Assembly (NCBI GenBank): GCA_016200225.1
Contig: JACQFD010000021.1
Coordinates: 415,073-479,072 of the forward strand
Source of the DNA: Planctomycetota bacterium
GTDB lineage: Bacteria; Planctomycetota; UBA1135; JACQFD01
Direction of reading: 5' to 3'
Length of the DNA stretch: 64,000 nt
Both the position numbers and the translations under genes were made by a program. Position 1 is the stretch's first letter, and the number at the start of each line of letters is the position of its first letter. The notes beneath the pieces are model-generated. The model saw only the letters and a list, made by a program, of their open reading frames with translations. It had not been told where the DNA came from and searched no databases. Below are positions 51,194 through 60,123 of the stretch, piece by piece.

Positions 51194-53959
51194 TTACTGT
51201 TCGGTCGCGGCGACGGTGGCCTTCGGCGGGACGATTGTTAATGTTCCATTGACCAATCCCGTCGTCCCGCCGGACTGGCCGATCGATAGCGAATAGGATC
51301 CGAACGCCGCGAGAGGCACCGAATTGAATTTTATCGAATTTCCCTTCGTGGATATTACAATTTTCGAAGAAACGGCGGGATCGGCGAGAATCGAACCGCC
51401 CGGTCCGCCGAGCGCGGAAACGATTTCTAATAATCCGCCCTTCGACGACAGCGTCCCCTTGAGCACGGAGCCCGCTTTTGCGTCGAAGTTCACAGTGCCG
51501 TCGCCCGGGCCGACGGCGACATTCTTATATTTAATGCTTTTCGCCGCGGCGGGTATCGTCTCTTTCACCGTACATTTATATTTTCCGGTCGACCCGGCCA
51601 GACCGGATACTACAATTTTGTAGCGCTGCGTCGAGTTTAAGATAAAGTTCTTGATCGCCGCCGATTTCGTCGTCGCCGACGCGAACGTGGCGTTGAATTG
51701 GGCGTCGTTCAGGTCGCTCGAAATCAATACGACGTCCGCCGCGTCCTTGAGTACGACTTTCGGTTGGATGGACGATTTGTCCTGCGTGACCGTTATTGTT
51801 ACCTTTGACCCCGCGATCGCGTCCTGAAGAATCGTATCCGTATCGTTCAGCGGATTGATCTTACCTTTGAGCGTCGACGAACCGTTCGCGAAATATGCAT
51901 AATCGAGAATCCCGCTGCCGATGAAACTGAGACCGCTCGGATTCTGTACAAATATAGTCGCATCACTCACGGTTCCGGCCGGCGCCGTAAATACAATTTG
52001 CGTCGGAGTGACCGAGGTCGTCGGAGCCAGCGTGCCGCCCGTTCCGTCCGCGATTTTTGCAAATAGCGTCAGGGTCAGGCCGTTTTGAAAATTGCTCCCC
52101 TGGAGCGTGATCGATTCGCCGCCGAGAAAACTAGTAATGGCCGGCGTGGCAGATGTTACAATTGGAGCCGGCTGAGCGACGGCCGTGAAAGCATTTGCAA
52201 GCGTGGACGCGAGTCCGAGCGCTCCTGGATTCGTAACTATAACGTCGTGCGCGCCCGCGCCGAGCGCCGGCGCGAGCGCCGTCAGCTGCGTCGAATCGAC
52301 AAATGTTACAGATGCCGACTGCGTATTCCCGAATTTCACGGCCGCGCCGTTCTCGAAACTCGAACCGGAGAGCGTCACCACCTCGCCGCCCGACGTGCTT
52401 CCCGACGTTGGAAATATGGAGACCAGCGAGGGCTGCGTACCGCTGCTGAATGTAAACGCGCCCGCCGATCGCGCCTCCTCGCCGCCGCTATTGATAATTA
52501 CAATATCGACCGCTCCCGAAGCGTGCGCGGGCGATGTAACTGTAATTTGCGTTGCCGAATTGACATTGACACTCGTGCCGAGCGCGTCGCCGAACACGAC
52601 GAGCGGCGTTCCGGAGAAATTCGTGCCGGTGATGGTGACCGCCGTGCCGCCGGCGGTCGTCCCGGAAACCGGCGCGACATTATTAATCGTCTGCACGGGA
52701 GGCATGACCTCGATGGATCCGCAATATAATATATCTTCGCCGCTCGCCGTGTCGTGCAGCATGACGTCATAAAGTCCGGCCGCGGCGCCCGCGCCCGGGG
52801 TTATTGTAAGATTGTTTCCCGCCGCGTATCCGAGCGTGAAGGTCGTCGCCGTATCCGGCATCGAAACCGTCGTGTTGCCGACCGCCGGCAGCGTTCCAAC
52901 GAAATGTATAATCTTCGTTTCGCTCGGATGGATCGCGGTTTCTTTCACGGGATTTGTTATATTAAATGCCGGATTCGCGCCGACGAGCACGTCGCCGGCC
53001 GGCGTCGTGGCGCCGGATGTGACCGCAAGCACGCCCGACTGGCCGGCCCTAAAATCAGTTTGAACGGTGCCAACCGTGGTCCCGCCGAAATTCGAAGCGT
53101 CGACCGGCTGATTGAGCGGTTCAACGCCAACGCGGTAATTTCCCGCGGGCAGGCCTGTTATTGTAAAATTACCGGAGTCGTCCGAATAGCCCGCCGTCGC
53201 ATCGCGACCGTCCGCCGTCGAACGCGCCCAGACGTGCGCGCCCTTTACTACAGAACTGTCCGACGATCTTTTTATAGTTCCCGTGATCGTGCCGCGCGTG
53301 ACGTTTGGATAAATGGCCTCCGCGCCGGCCGCATCGTCGGACGAAACGCTGCGCTGGTTTATCTGTTGATTCGCCGTGTACGGATACATTGTCGCGCCGC
53401 CGATCGCTTCGTGATCGAGGCCGATGAAATGTCCCGCTTCGTGCGTCGCGACGGATTGTAAATCTACAGTCCCGGGAGCCGCGCTCGTCGAAAATACGAA
53501 ATCCTGTCCATTGAATACAATATCCGCGTCCGCAATCTGGCCCGCCGAAGCCGGCGGAGACGTAAAGAAAGACACGGGCGTCAATGCAATGATGCCGGAT
53601 CCGCTTGGAATCAACCCCGTCGCGCCCGTTTCGTCAAAATACATCAAATGGATCGAACTGGGAGTATAATCGGTCTTCGCTTTTTCCGAAGGAGTCGTTA
53701 TTTCCGTGAAACTGATGCTCGCGCCCGTCAGATCCTCCCATGATTTGAATGCGAGGCGAAACGCGAGATCGTCGCTGCCGTCGGGAATATTCTTGGAACC
53801 CTGATCGTTAATAACGTACGTGACGGGCATGGTTTTCCAATATAAACCGACGCCGCCCGACGTCCGAAGACGGGAATAGTAAAATACCGGCGACGCCGCG
53901 AACGCGGACGTGATCGCGATGCCAAGGATCGCGATAAATAGATAACGAAAAACCCGCAT
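51194..53959 (-). CDS. Secreted matrixin-type metalloprotease with several TIG domains (module 2)
   Basis: 921 residues with a signal peptide. The zinc site is HEAGHFIGLDHEAIGG followed by the Met-turn ATMYPY. A carboxypeptidase-regulatory/SdrD-like domain (about 220-300, GTITGTIKRSSDSSVVKGAH, FTITGLPAGNYRV) and a linker precede three IPT/TIG domains (about 425-505, 510-590, 595-680; each begins VNxxxPVSGT.. or ..IFPTSGSTSGGEV). A C-terminal beta region follows. It begins 1 nt after the small secreted protein gene, mirroring module 1 at 18.7-20.9 kb. Confidence 0.87.
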   Translation of the reverse strand: MRVFRYLFIAILGIAITSAFAASPVFYYSRLRTSGGVGLYWKTMPVTYVINDQGSKNIPDGSDDLAFRLAFKSWEDLTGASISFTEITTPSEKAKTDYTPSSIHLMYFDETGATGLIPSGSGIIALTPVSFFTSPPASAGQIADADIVFNGQDFVFSTSAAPGTVDLQSVATHEAGHFIGLDHEAIGGATMYPYTANQQINQRSVSSDDAAGAEAIYPNVTRGTITGTIKRSSDSSVVKGAHVWARSTADGRDATAGYSDDSGNFTITGLPAGNYRVGVEPLNQPVDASNFGGTTVGTVQTDFRAGQSGVLAVTSGATTPAGDVLVGANPAFNITNPVKETAIHPSETKIIHFVGTLPAVGNTTVSMPDTATTFTLGYAAGNNLTITPGAGAAAGLYDVMLHDTASGEDILYCGSIEVMPPVQTINNVAPVSGTTAGGTAVTITGTNFSGTPLVVFGDALGTSVNVNSATQITVTSPAHASGAVDIVIINSGGEEARSAGAFTFSSGTQPSLVSIFPTSGSTSGGEVVTLSGSSFENGAAVKFGNTQSASVTFVDSTQLTALAPALGAGAHDVIVTNPGALGLASTLANAFTAVAQPAPIVTSATPAITSFLGGESITLQGSNFQNGLTLTLFAKIADGTGGTLAPTTSVTPTQIVFTAPAGTVSDATIFVQNPSGLSFIGSGILDYAYFANGSSTLKGKINPLNDTDTILQDAIAGSKVTITVTQDKSSIQPKVVLKDAADVVLISSDLNDAQFNATFASATTKSAAIKNFILNSTQRYKIVVSGLAGSTGKYKCTVKETIPAAAKSIKYKNVAVGPGDGTVNFDAKAGSVLKGTLSSKGGLLEIVSALGGPGGSILADPAVSSKIVISTKGNSIKFNSVPLAAFGSYSLSIGQSGGTTGLVNGTLTIVPPKATVAATEQ

Positions 53960-53960
53960 G

Positions 53961-54635
53961 TTATTTCACCCCCCGCGAAGCCGCGCCGCCGGCGTTCTTT
54001 TTGCCGTCGTCTGTTTTCTTTAATTCGCGCGCCGCGTCGTCGTCGAGGACGAGTTTTTCAATATTCTTTATCGTAGTATCATAATCGAATTGCGCCGACT
54101 CGCCGAGCGAAACCGTCCTGCCCGTCGCGGGATCGATGGTTTCGAGGCCCGCAAGATCCCTCGAGATCCGCTTCGCGCCCGTCTTGGGATCGCGTTGAAT
54201 ATTAAACTTTCCCTGTCCAAGACCCACGGGCACGCAGATCCCGCGCACGGTTTCCTCCGTCAGGAACAGCAACATTTCGTCCTGAACCTGAAATTTTGGA
54301 AATCCCGCGACGATCAATCCGCGGCCTCCGAGTTCGCCGCCGATAATCTTAAATTCAATTTTTTCCGCGTCCTTCGCGCCGCGGATTCCATGCGAAACTT
54401 CAATTGTTACAGATGTTGCGATGCCGCCCATGCGGTCGTAGCACGCCTCGGTTTTTGTAACTTTTCCTTCGACAATTCTCGCCGAGGCTTTGACGAGGTC
54501 GGGCAGATTCTTCCGTTCGACGACAGTCGCGCGCAGCGCGCCCCCGACGACAACGCTCGAGAGAATACTAAATAAAAGAAAGTTTACGAATGCTTTCGCC
54601 CGCGGACGCGCGGCGCGATGGGTGTGTTGGATCAT
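53961..54635 (-). CDS. Small secreted protein paired with a matrixin protease (module 2)
   Basis: About 224 residues from the ATG at 54635; the frame is open to 54683. A signal peptide (AFVNFLLFSILSSVVVGG) precedes LPDLVKASARIVEGKV, a Thr/Val beta stretch (ATSVTIEVSHGI), EMLLFLTEE, and GKFNIQRDPKTGAKRISR, ending in a Lys-rich tail. Segment order and spacing follow the protein at 18736-19278, although identity is low. It ends 1 nt before the second matrixin gene. The 54636-54837 gap upstream holds a GC hairpin and no gene. Confidence 0.78.
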   Translation of the reverse strand: MIQHTHRAARPRAKAFVNFLLFSILSSVVVGGALRATVVERKNLPDLVKASARIVEGKVTKTEACYDRMGGIATSVTIEVSHGIRGAKDAEKIEFKIIGGELGGRGLIVAGFPKFQVQDEMLLFLTEETVRGICVPVGLGQGKFNIQRDPKTGAKRISRDLAGLETIDPATGRTVSLGESAQFDYDTTIKNIEKLVLDDDAARELKKTDDGKKNAGGAASRGVK

Positions 54636-54837
54636 GGATCGACGTTCACTATCGGCAAAATGGGTTCCGGCGCAGCGCCGCAAAATACGCGTAAATTAAC
54701 GGCTTACAATCATGTACGGCGGTCGCATGCGAGCGGGCGCGCACGTACTTGCGCGAACGAGCGCGTGTATGTTGGAAACCGCCGAGAGCGCTGACCTCAA
54801 AAAGGCCTGCTCGGCACAAAACGAACGCTTGCGATCC

Positions 54838-55323
54838 TTACTTGGCCGCTTGTTCGAGCGCGCGCAAAAATTCTTCGTTCATCTTTGCAGTTCGAACGAA
54901 AACGCGCATTCCATTTGGCAATTTTGGATATTTTTGCACGACGTCGGCGGGGATTCCGAGCGCCACCAATTTCTTGTGAACGGCGACGGGATCGCCGACT
55001 TCGAATACGACATAGTCGGACGGCGACGGGCGCGATGTAACATTTGGAATCGAGGTCAGTCGCGCGTAAATTCGATCGCGCTCCATTTGTAATTCTTCCG
55101 GCGAGAGCGGGCGGATAAGTCCGGTGGGCCGCGGCATTTCCGGCGGCGGAATTTCAACGCGCTCGGGGGCTTTCTTTGGCTTCCGCGGCGTCCTTACCTT
55201 TGGCACCGGCGGAATGACAACTTCGGCCGCAACGGCCTTCGGGGCCTCCGGCATTTCAACGGGCGGCGTTTGAACAGGCGCCAGGTTTTCTGTTTCTTGT
55301 AACATAGATTCGTTCTCGGTCAT
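54838..55323 (-). CDS. Orphan HisC C-terminal-like domain with Pro-rich N-terminus
   Basis: 161 residues. The first 75 are Pro/Ala/Lys-rich and probably disordered (PKVRTPRKPKKAPERVEIPP). The rest matches the small C-terminal domain of histidinol-phosphate-type aminotransferases: ERDRIYARLTSIPNVTSRPS, SDYVVFEVGDPVAVHKKLV, ALGIPADVVQKYPKL and NGMRVFVRTAKMNEEFLRAL, with the ligand-binding Arg of MRVFV. The large PLP domain with its Lys is absent and no stop-interrupted remnant is upstream, so this seems a free-standing gene. The start could also be the Met at residue 7. Confidence 0.65.
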   Translation of the reverse strand: MTENESMLQETENLAPVQTPPVEMPEAPKAVAAEVVIPPVPKVRTPRKPKKAPERVEIPPPEMPRPTGLIRPLSPEELQMERDRIYARLTSIPNVTSRPSPSDYVVFEVGDPVAVHKKLVALGIPADVVQKYPKLPNGMRVFVRTAKMNEEFLRALEQAAK

Positions 55324-55611
55324 GTTTATGCAGTACGAAGCGCTCGGTCCGGCTGTTTGTTTCGTTAATATTTGAAAAACAGTATTGAATAAAACTTTTG
55401 CTTACCAAATGAAATGTACGAACTTCGCGGGATTTCTGTTCACGCGCCCCATTCCCTCAAACAGGCGGCATGACCGGACTGCGTATCGTTTATTTCGAAT
55501 TATCGTTAATGTCGTTAATAATTCGGGATTTGGATTTGATAGCGATAATTAGTTGCTAAAGGAAGGCGGGATGATAACTTCGGAACCGCATTTTCGCCAG
55601 TCCTCAATCGC

Positions 55612-56538
55612 GTGTTCACACCCATTCGCATCGTCGTCCCGTGCAGCACGAGCAATCTGGGGCCCGGCTTCGATTGCCTTGGTCTCGCATTGGAACGGTT
55701 CTTAACCGTTTTGGCGACGCCTGCTGGAGCGTCGGGAACGATCGATTGGACGCCGCCCGGCGGTACGCTTGCCGAGGCACCCCTCGTTGGAGAAGAGCGC
55801 GTGACGCGCGCGATTCGAGCGGCCGCCGGTGAATGGGGAATTCAATTGCCAGGTGTTCGGTTGACGGCGACGTCCACGATTCCGGTTGCGCGCGGCCTCG
55901 GTTCGAGCGGCGGCGCAACGGTCGCCGGGCTTGTTGTCGCCCACGTCCTCGCGAACCGTGCGATGGACGTTGACGCGATGTTTCGACTCGGGATGAGACT
56001 CGAAGGACATCCCGACAACATTGGGCCCGCCCTCGCGGGTGGATGCACGGTCGCAATGCCGACGTCCGACGGCGACGTCGTCTGGCACAAGCCGCAGGTA
56101 CATCCGGACTTGCGCGCCGCGGTCGCCGTACCGCGCTCTCGCCTCGAAACCAGCCGCGCAAGAAAGGCGCTGCCCGCAAATGTAACATTTGCCGTCGCGC
56201 GCGATCAGGCGCGGCGAATTGCACAATTAATACACGGTCTCGCGACCGCGGAACGTAAATATTTACAAATCGGAATGATGGATGAGTTGCACACTCCCTA
56301 TCGCGCGCCGCTCATACCCGGATGCCGCGATGTGATCGACGCGGCGATGCGGGCGGGAGCGTTCGGGGCCGCGATTTCCGGAAGCGGTTCGGCGATGATC
56401 GCGCTCGGAAACATTAAAGAATGCGATATGCAACAAATCGCGAAATCGATGGCCGGCGCGTTCGAACGCGCGGGCGAGGCGGCGGAATGGTTTGTATCCA
56501 ATATTCCGCGAACGGGCTGGAGAACGGAAAATATATAA
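55612..56538 (+). CDS. thrB: Homoserine kinase
   Basis: GHMP kinase that phosphorylates homoserine for threonine synthesis. 308 residues. Motifs: VVPCSTSNLGPGFDCLGLAL, the ATP loop PVARGLGSSGGATVAGLVV, and the final GAFGAAISGSGSAMIAL. The GTG at 55612 is the only in-frame start before the conserved region, as stop codons lie upstream. The 55324-55611 gap contains AT-rich sequence (TTAATATTTG, GTTAATAATTCG), probably promoter; no gene fits. Its 3' end abuts the convergent SGNH-like gene. Confidence 0.94.
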   Translation: MFTPIRIVVPCSTSNLGPGFDCLGLALERFLTVLATPAGASGTIDWTPPGGTLAEAPLVGEERVTRAIRAAAGEWGIQLPGVRLTATSTIPVARGLGSSGGATVAGLVVAHVLANRAMDVDAMFRLGMRLEGHPDNIGPALAGGCTVAMPTSDGDVVWHKPQVHPDLRAAVAVPRSRLETSRARKALPANVTFAVARDQARRIAQLIHGLATAERKYLQIGMMDELHTPYRAPLIPGCRDVIDAAMRAGAFGAAISGSGSAMIALGNIKECDMQQIAKSMAGAFERAGEAAEWFVSNIPRTGWRTENI

Positions 56539-57453
56539 TTACTTCAGCATGCCCGCGCTGACGAAGTGCGTGGCGATCTGCGCGGCGACGACGTTCGACG
56601 CGAATGCATTGTAACGGCCCGTTTTGTAATTAATAAGAATCATCCGGCGCACGTCCGCCGCTTCGCGAAATATCGGCGTCATGTCGAGAACTGTAAGTTT
56701 CGCCGCCCGCAGCGCGCGCGCCGCGGACGACGTCGCGGCGAATTCAATCGAGGGCCGCGACGCCGCCGGTGCGGCCGCAAGCGATTCCAAACAAAGCGCG
56801 CGCAGTTCCGAATCGGACTCCGCGATGCATGGAATTATAACAATAATGAACGGAATTTTATTTTTCGCGCACTGCGCCGCCGCCCATTCCAACTTTTCGA
56901 CCGGAGGAAGCGGTGCCGACGGCGACAGCGGCCCGCGTCCCGAGGCTAGAATATTTGCAATTTTACCGGCGAACGCGTCGCGCGCGCGCGCCCAGTCGAC
57001 GGTTCCAACAGTATAATTCTCCGCGGCGGGCTCCTCCGGCGTCTCGACGCCGGCGCGCTCCAATACGGCGATGACCGCGCTCGGCTTCAACGCGATCGCG
57101 GATTCTATAAATTCCGGCCGCGGCGCGTCCCACCGGTTTTGTATATTCGCGGAGACGATCTCGACGCTCTTATTCGTTACATTTCGCGCGATCAGCGACT
57201 GCAATTGCGCCCGCAGTCTTTCATTTGTCCGAAGGTGCGCTCCCGCCGTGAAGTCGCCGCCGAACACGACGGCGCGGAATGCGTCCGGCGCAGGTGTCTC
57301 CGAGAGCCGCGGTCCCTCGAATTCGAACTTTCCGCCGGCATCCGCGGGCGTCATCGGCCCCGGCGGGGCGAGGTATTTGATACCGACGATCGCCGCGGCG
57401 ATCACCAGCAGTAATATAACTATTTTTCCGGGTCCGATGCCGCCGCCAGACAT
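56539..57453 (-). CDS. Membrane-anchored SGNH/GDSL-like protein
   Basis: 304 residues. One N-terminal membrane segment (IVILLLVIAAAIVGIKYL) is followed by an external domain. AVVFGGDFTAGAHLRTNERL has the block I shape of SGNH hydrolases with the Ser replaced (GGDFTAG), and later strands KPSAVIAVLERAG and PFIIVIIPCI fit the fold. The catalytic Ser-His pair is not evident, so activity is doubtful. Its neighbours (thrB, ptsI-like) give no clue. Confidence 0.55.
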   Translation of the reverse strand: MSGGGIGPGKIVILLLVIAAAIVGIKYLAPPGPMTPADAGGKFEFEGPRLSETPAPDAFRAVVFGGDFTAGAHLRTNERLRAQLQSLIARNVTNKSVEIVSANIQNRWDAPRPEFIESAIALKPSAVIAVLERAGVETPEEPAAENYTVGTVDWARARDAFAGKIANILASGRGPLSPSAPLPPVEKLEWAAAQCAKNKIPFIIVIIPCIAESDSELRALCLESLAAAPAASRPSIEFAATSSAARALRAAKLTVLDMTPIFREAADVRRMILINYKTGRYNAFASNVVAAQIATHFVSAGMLK

Positions 57454-57464
57454 AAATATTACAA

Positions 57465-59186
57465 CTAACCCCGGTATCCGAGAATGATTTGTTCCAATTC
57501 GGAAAGCGTGGAACAGCGCATCGCGTCGGCGGCGCGTTTGCGCGCGTCGCGCACTTCCACGTCGCGGATCGCGCGTTTCACCTGTGCATAGGCCATCGGC
57601 GGAACGCCGAACCTGCGCGCGCCCGCGCCGAGCAACAGTCGTATATTCTCGGGATTCGATACCATTTCGCCGTGAATTGTAATTTCGCGGTCGGTTGCAT
57701 CCGCCGCCGCGACCACATCGCGCACGAGCCGGAGAACGAGCGGATGCACGAATTGAAAATATCCGCGCAAATCTTCATTTTCGCGGTCGACGGCGAGCGA
57801 ATATTGAACGAGCGAATCGAGCGCAATAACAAAAAAGTCGATTTCTTCTATCAAATCTTTCACGCCGAACGCGGCGGCCGGAATTTCGATCATCGCGCCG
57901 AGCGGGAGCTGCTGCGCGTGCGGAATCTTCTCTTTTCGAAGCGCCTGTTTTTCATCGAATATAATTTCCTTCACGCGGCGCACGTCGCTCGCGTCCATGA
58001 CGAACGGAATCACGATACGGGCATTGCCCGCGACGCCCGCGCGCAGGATCGCGCGCACGAGTGGTCTTAACAATTCCGGATGCTTCAATAAGGCGCGCAA
58101 CGATTTCGAGCCGAGCGCGGGGTTCGCGTCGTTTCTGTAATTATCAAGATTCGAAATGCCCTCGACTTTCGCGCGCGAATCGACGTCGAGGAGCCGGAAC
58201 GTCACGGGGGCGCCTTTCGCGATTTCGAGAGCGCGCGCGAAATGTTTCTCGAGCGAATCCTCTTCGACGGGCTTTTTGTCGAATAGATATAATAATTCGC
58301 ATCTGTAAAGTCCGACGCCGTCCATGCGGGATGCGACCGCTTTTTCGACATCGTCATGATTGCCTCCCGTCGCGAACACGACGACGGAGGTGCCGTCGCG
58401 CGTCCGCGTCGGTTCCTTGATCCACGGCTCGATCTCCTCGGAATTCTCGCGGCTGAGCGGATACTCGCCGAGAATGCGCTCGTCGGGATTGATATGAATC
58501 TGCCCGCCGCTCGCGTCGATCAGTAATATATCGCCGTTCTTGACATTCTTAAGAAGTCCCTTCGCTCCCATGATCGTCGGAATGCGAAGCGAACGCGCGA
58601 GAATCGCCGCGTGGGAAGTCAGCGCGAGTTCTTCTGTAACAATGGCGTCGACGCGCTCGCTACCGAGCGAAAACATGTCCACCGTCGAAAGATCCCGCGC
58701 GCATAATACATATCGGCCGGGCAGCGTCGGCGGCGGAGGAGGCGCGTCGCCCTCTCCGGGCCGCAGGCAGCGCAGCACGCGGATGCCGACGTCGCGCAGA
58801 TCGAGCGCGCGCTCTCTTAACATCTGGCTTTCGACTAATTTAAATACGCGGTCGAAATCATTAATAACTTTCGCGATCGCCGATTCGAGTTTCATCTGTT
58901 CGTCGAGCACGAGCCGCTCGACATCTGTTATGAAAACCGGATCCTTCAAATACGCGAGGTGCGTGTCGAAAATGCGCGCGTCGTGCGCCGAAATTTTACT
59001 TTCGAGCTTCGACTTCAAATCCTGCAGTTGCTGGCGCGCGGCGTCGAGCGCTTCGCGGAAGCGATTCAATTCCTCGTTGACGCGACCCGCGGAGACACGC
59101 TGCCCCGCAACCCTTTCGAGTTCATCGTCGCGAACGAGCGCGGGTCCAACGGCGACGCCGGGACAAACAGTGGTGCCGGTGAGCAT
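57465..59186 (-). CDS. Divergent PTS enzyme I-like protein
   Basis: Phosphoenolpyruvate-protein phosphotransferase family. 573 residues from the ATG at 59186; the frame is open to a TTG at 59231. The HPr-binding and swivel domain keeps the phospho-His in TEELALTSHAAILAR (His near 192). The PEP domain is recognisable (GLYRCELLYLF, NPALGSKSLRALLKHPEL) but departs at key sites: ALDSLVQYSLA instead of GTNDLxQYxLA, DVDSRAK instead of DIGGDK, and IHGEM where the proton-donor Cys (CGE) is expected. No HPr or EIIA gene is nearby. It may have a changed role. Confidence 0.82.
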   Translation of the reverse strand: MLTGTTVCPGVAVGPALVRDDELERVAGQRVSAGRVNEELNRFREALDAARQQLQDLKSKLESKISAHDARIFDTHLAYLKDPVFITDVERLVLDEQMKLESAIAKVINDFDRVFKLVESQMLRERALDLRDVGIRVLRCLRPGEGDAPPPPPTLPGRYVLCARDLSTVDMFSLGSERVDAIVTEELALTSHAAILARSLRIPTIMGAKGLLKNVKNGDILLIDASGGQIHINPDERILGEYPLSRENSEEIEPWIKEPTRTRDGTSVVVFATGGNHDDVEKAVASRMDGVGLYRCELLYLFDKKPVEEDSLEKHFARALEIAKGAPVTFRLLDVDSRAKVEGISNLDNYRNDANPALGSKSLRALLKHPELLRPLVRAILRAGVAGNARIVIPFVMDASDVRRVKEIIFDEKQALRKEKIPHAQQLPLGAMIEIPAAAFGVKDLIEEIDFFVIALDSLVQYSLAVDRENEDLRGYFQFVHPLVLRLVRDVVAAADATDREITIHGEMVSNPENIRLLLGAGARRFGVPPMAYAQVKRAIRDVEVRDARKRAADAMRCSTLSELEQIILGYRG

Positions 59187-59389
59187 CGGTTTGGCGTCGG
59201 CGATTCTGCGGTCTTGCACGCGATGGCGCAAACGGCAGCCGCAAACGCGGCGCGCGGAGGCGATGGCGCCGACTGCACTGGAAGGTATTTCGAAGATCCA
59301 ATTTGGCGGAGGCGCGCGCGCTTCCGTCCTGAAACCAAGATGGAAACGACCTAATCATTGCCGCCGTCTTTTCCGGACTAACCCCGCCA

Positions 59390-59790
59390 TGGTTTCCGGA
59401 ACTTGCAGCTGGCTCGCCGGATCGTATTGTAAACTCACCGCCGACGGCTCGCGATAAGTAATACCCACCACTTGCCCGCCGAATTGTAGTCGTACTACAC
59501 AAACACCGTCGAGCCATCCTGGACTTGCATGACCCGCGACAGGTCGTCGTCGTGGGATGAGTTGCTCGAACAGGCATACGTCAGCACTTTTGTCGACGGC
59601 AGCATGACTCCCGAGCGCCGGATCGATTGGCGCCACGAGGTCGCCATGTCGTAAGTTTAAGAAACCGTGTATTCATTTCCGGCCCCTGAAATCGCCAAGT
59701 CACCGTCGATCTTGAGGCTGCTGATCGGGCCCCAGTCGTTATAACTATATTGAGTCTGGTCGGTGACCGCGTCTCGGTCAATCCTGGGGA
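59390..59790 (-). pseudogene. RHS/YD-repeat fragment, frameshifted
   Basis: Reading the minus strand gives typical YD-repeat pieces: TQYSYNDWGPISSLKIDGD, GNEYTVS, a stop, TYDMATSWRQSI, HDDDLSRVMQVQDGSTVFV, a stop, YDYNSAGK; a frame change then gives VVGITYREPSAVSLQYDPAS. Two stops and one frameshift show decay. RHS proteins are large polymorphic toxins or surface proteins, and only about 130 codons remain. It lies between the ptsI-like gene and the intron. The 59791-60039 stretch beyond has no clear gene. Confidence 0.75.
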
Positions 59791-60040
59791 AAAAAAGGGG
59801 GCGGCGGGTCCAAATTTCACAACCGACAATAAAATTGGACCTGTCCCATTTTTCTCCTTTCTCTAATTGACGTCGAGATTCGAATTCGACTACGCCAGTA
59901 CCCGGCCCACAGAGTAAGAATGTAAGTTTTTGTTAACTTACCGACCCCGAATTCGAAGCATTTCACGTTAGCGATCGACCCTGCAACGCGATTTTCGGCG
60001 CGAGTCCGCTCGACCATAGCCATTATTAGAAGTGTTTTCG

Positions 60041-60113
60041 TCGGGTAGACCCGGGCAGTTGTCCACCCGGGCCCCCCACGGATCCGGACGTGCGCAATTC
60101 ACGCATCCGGCTC
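60041..60113 (-). ncRNA. Group II intron domains V and VI
   Basis: Domain V is at 60081-60113 and begins GAGCCGGATGCG, closing with CGCACGTCCGG, the catalytic hairpin with the AGC triad. One base pair at the third position is altered from the usual G-U. Domain VI (60041-60078) is a GC-rich hairpin around GGACAACTG with a candidate branch-point A near its 3' end. Both immediately follow the maturase stop codon. Confidence 0.85.
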
Positions 60114-60123
60114 TTCGGAATCT

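Noticed and set aside
55616..56226. Two long minus-strand frames over thrB
   Set aside because: Shadows of thrB, Arg-rich with no domain; thrB has all GHMP motifs.
58540..59457. 305-codon plus-strand frame over the enzyme I-like gene
   Set aside because: Ser/Arg-rich shadow of the real minus-strand gene, whose domains are clear.
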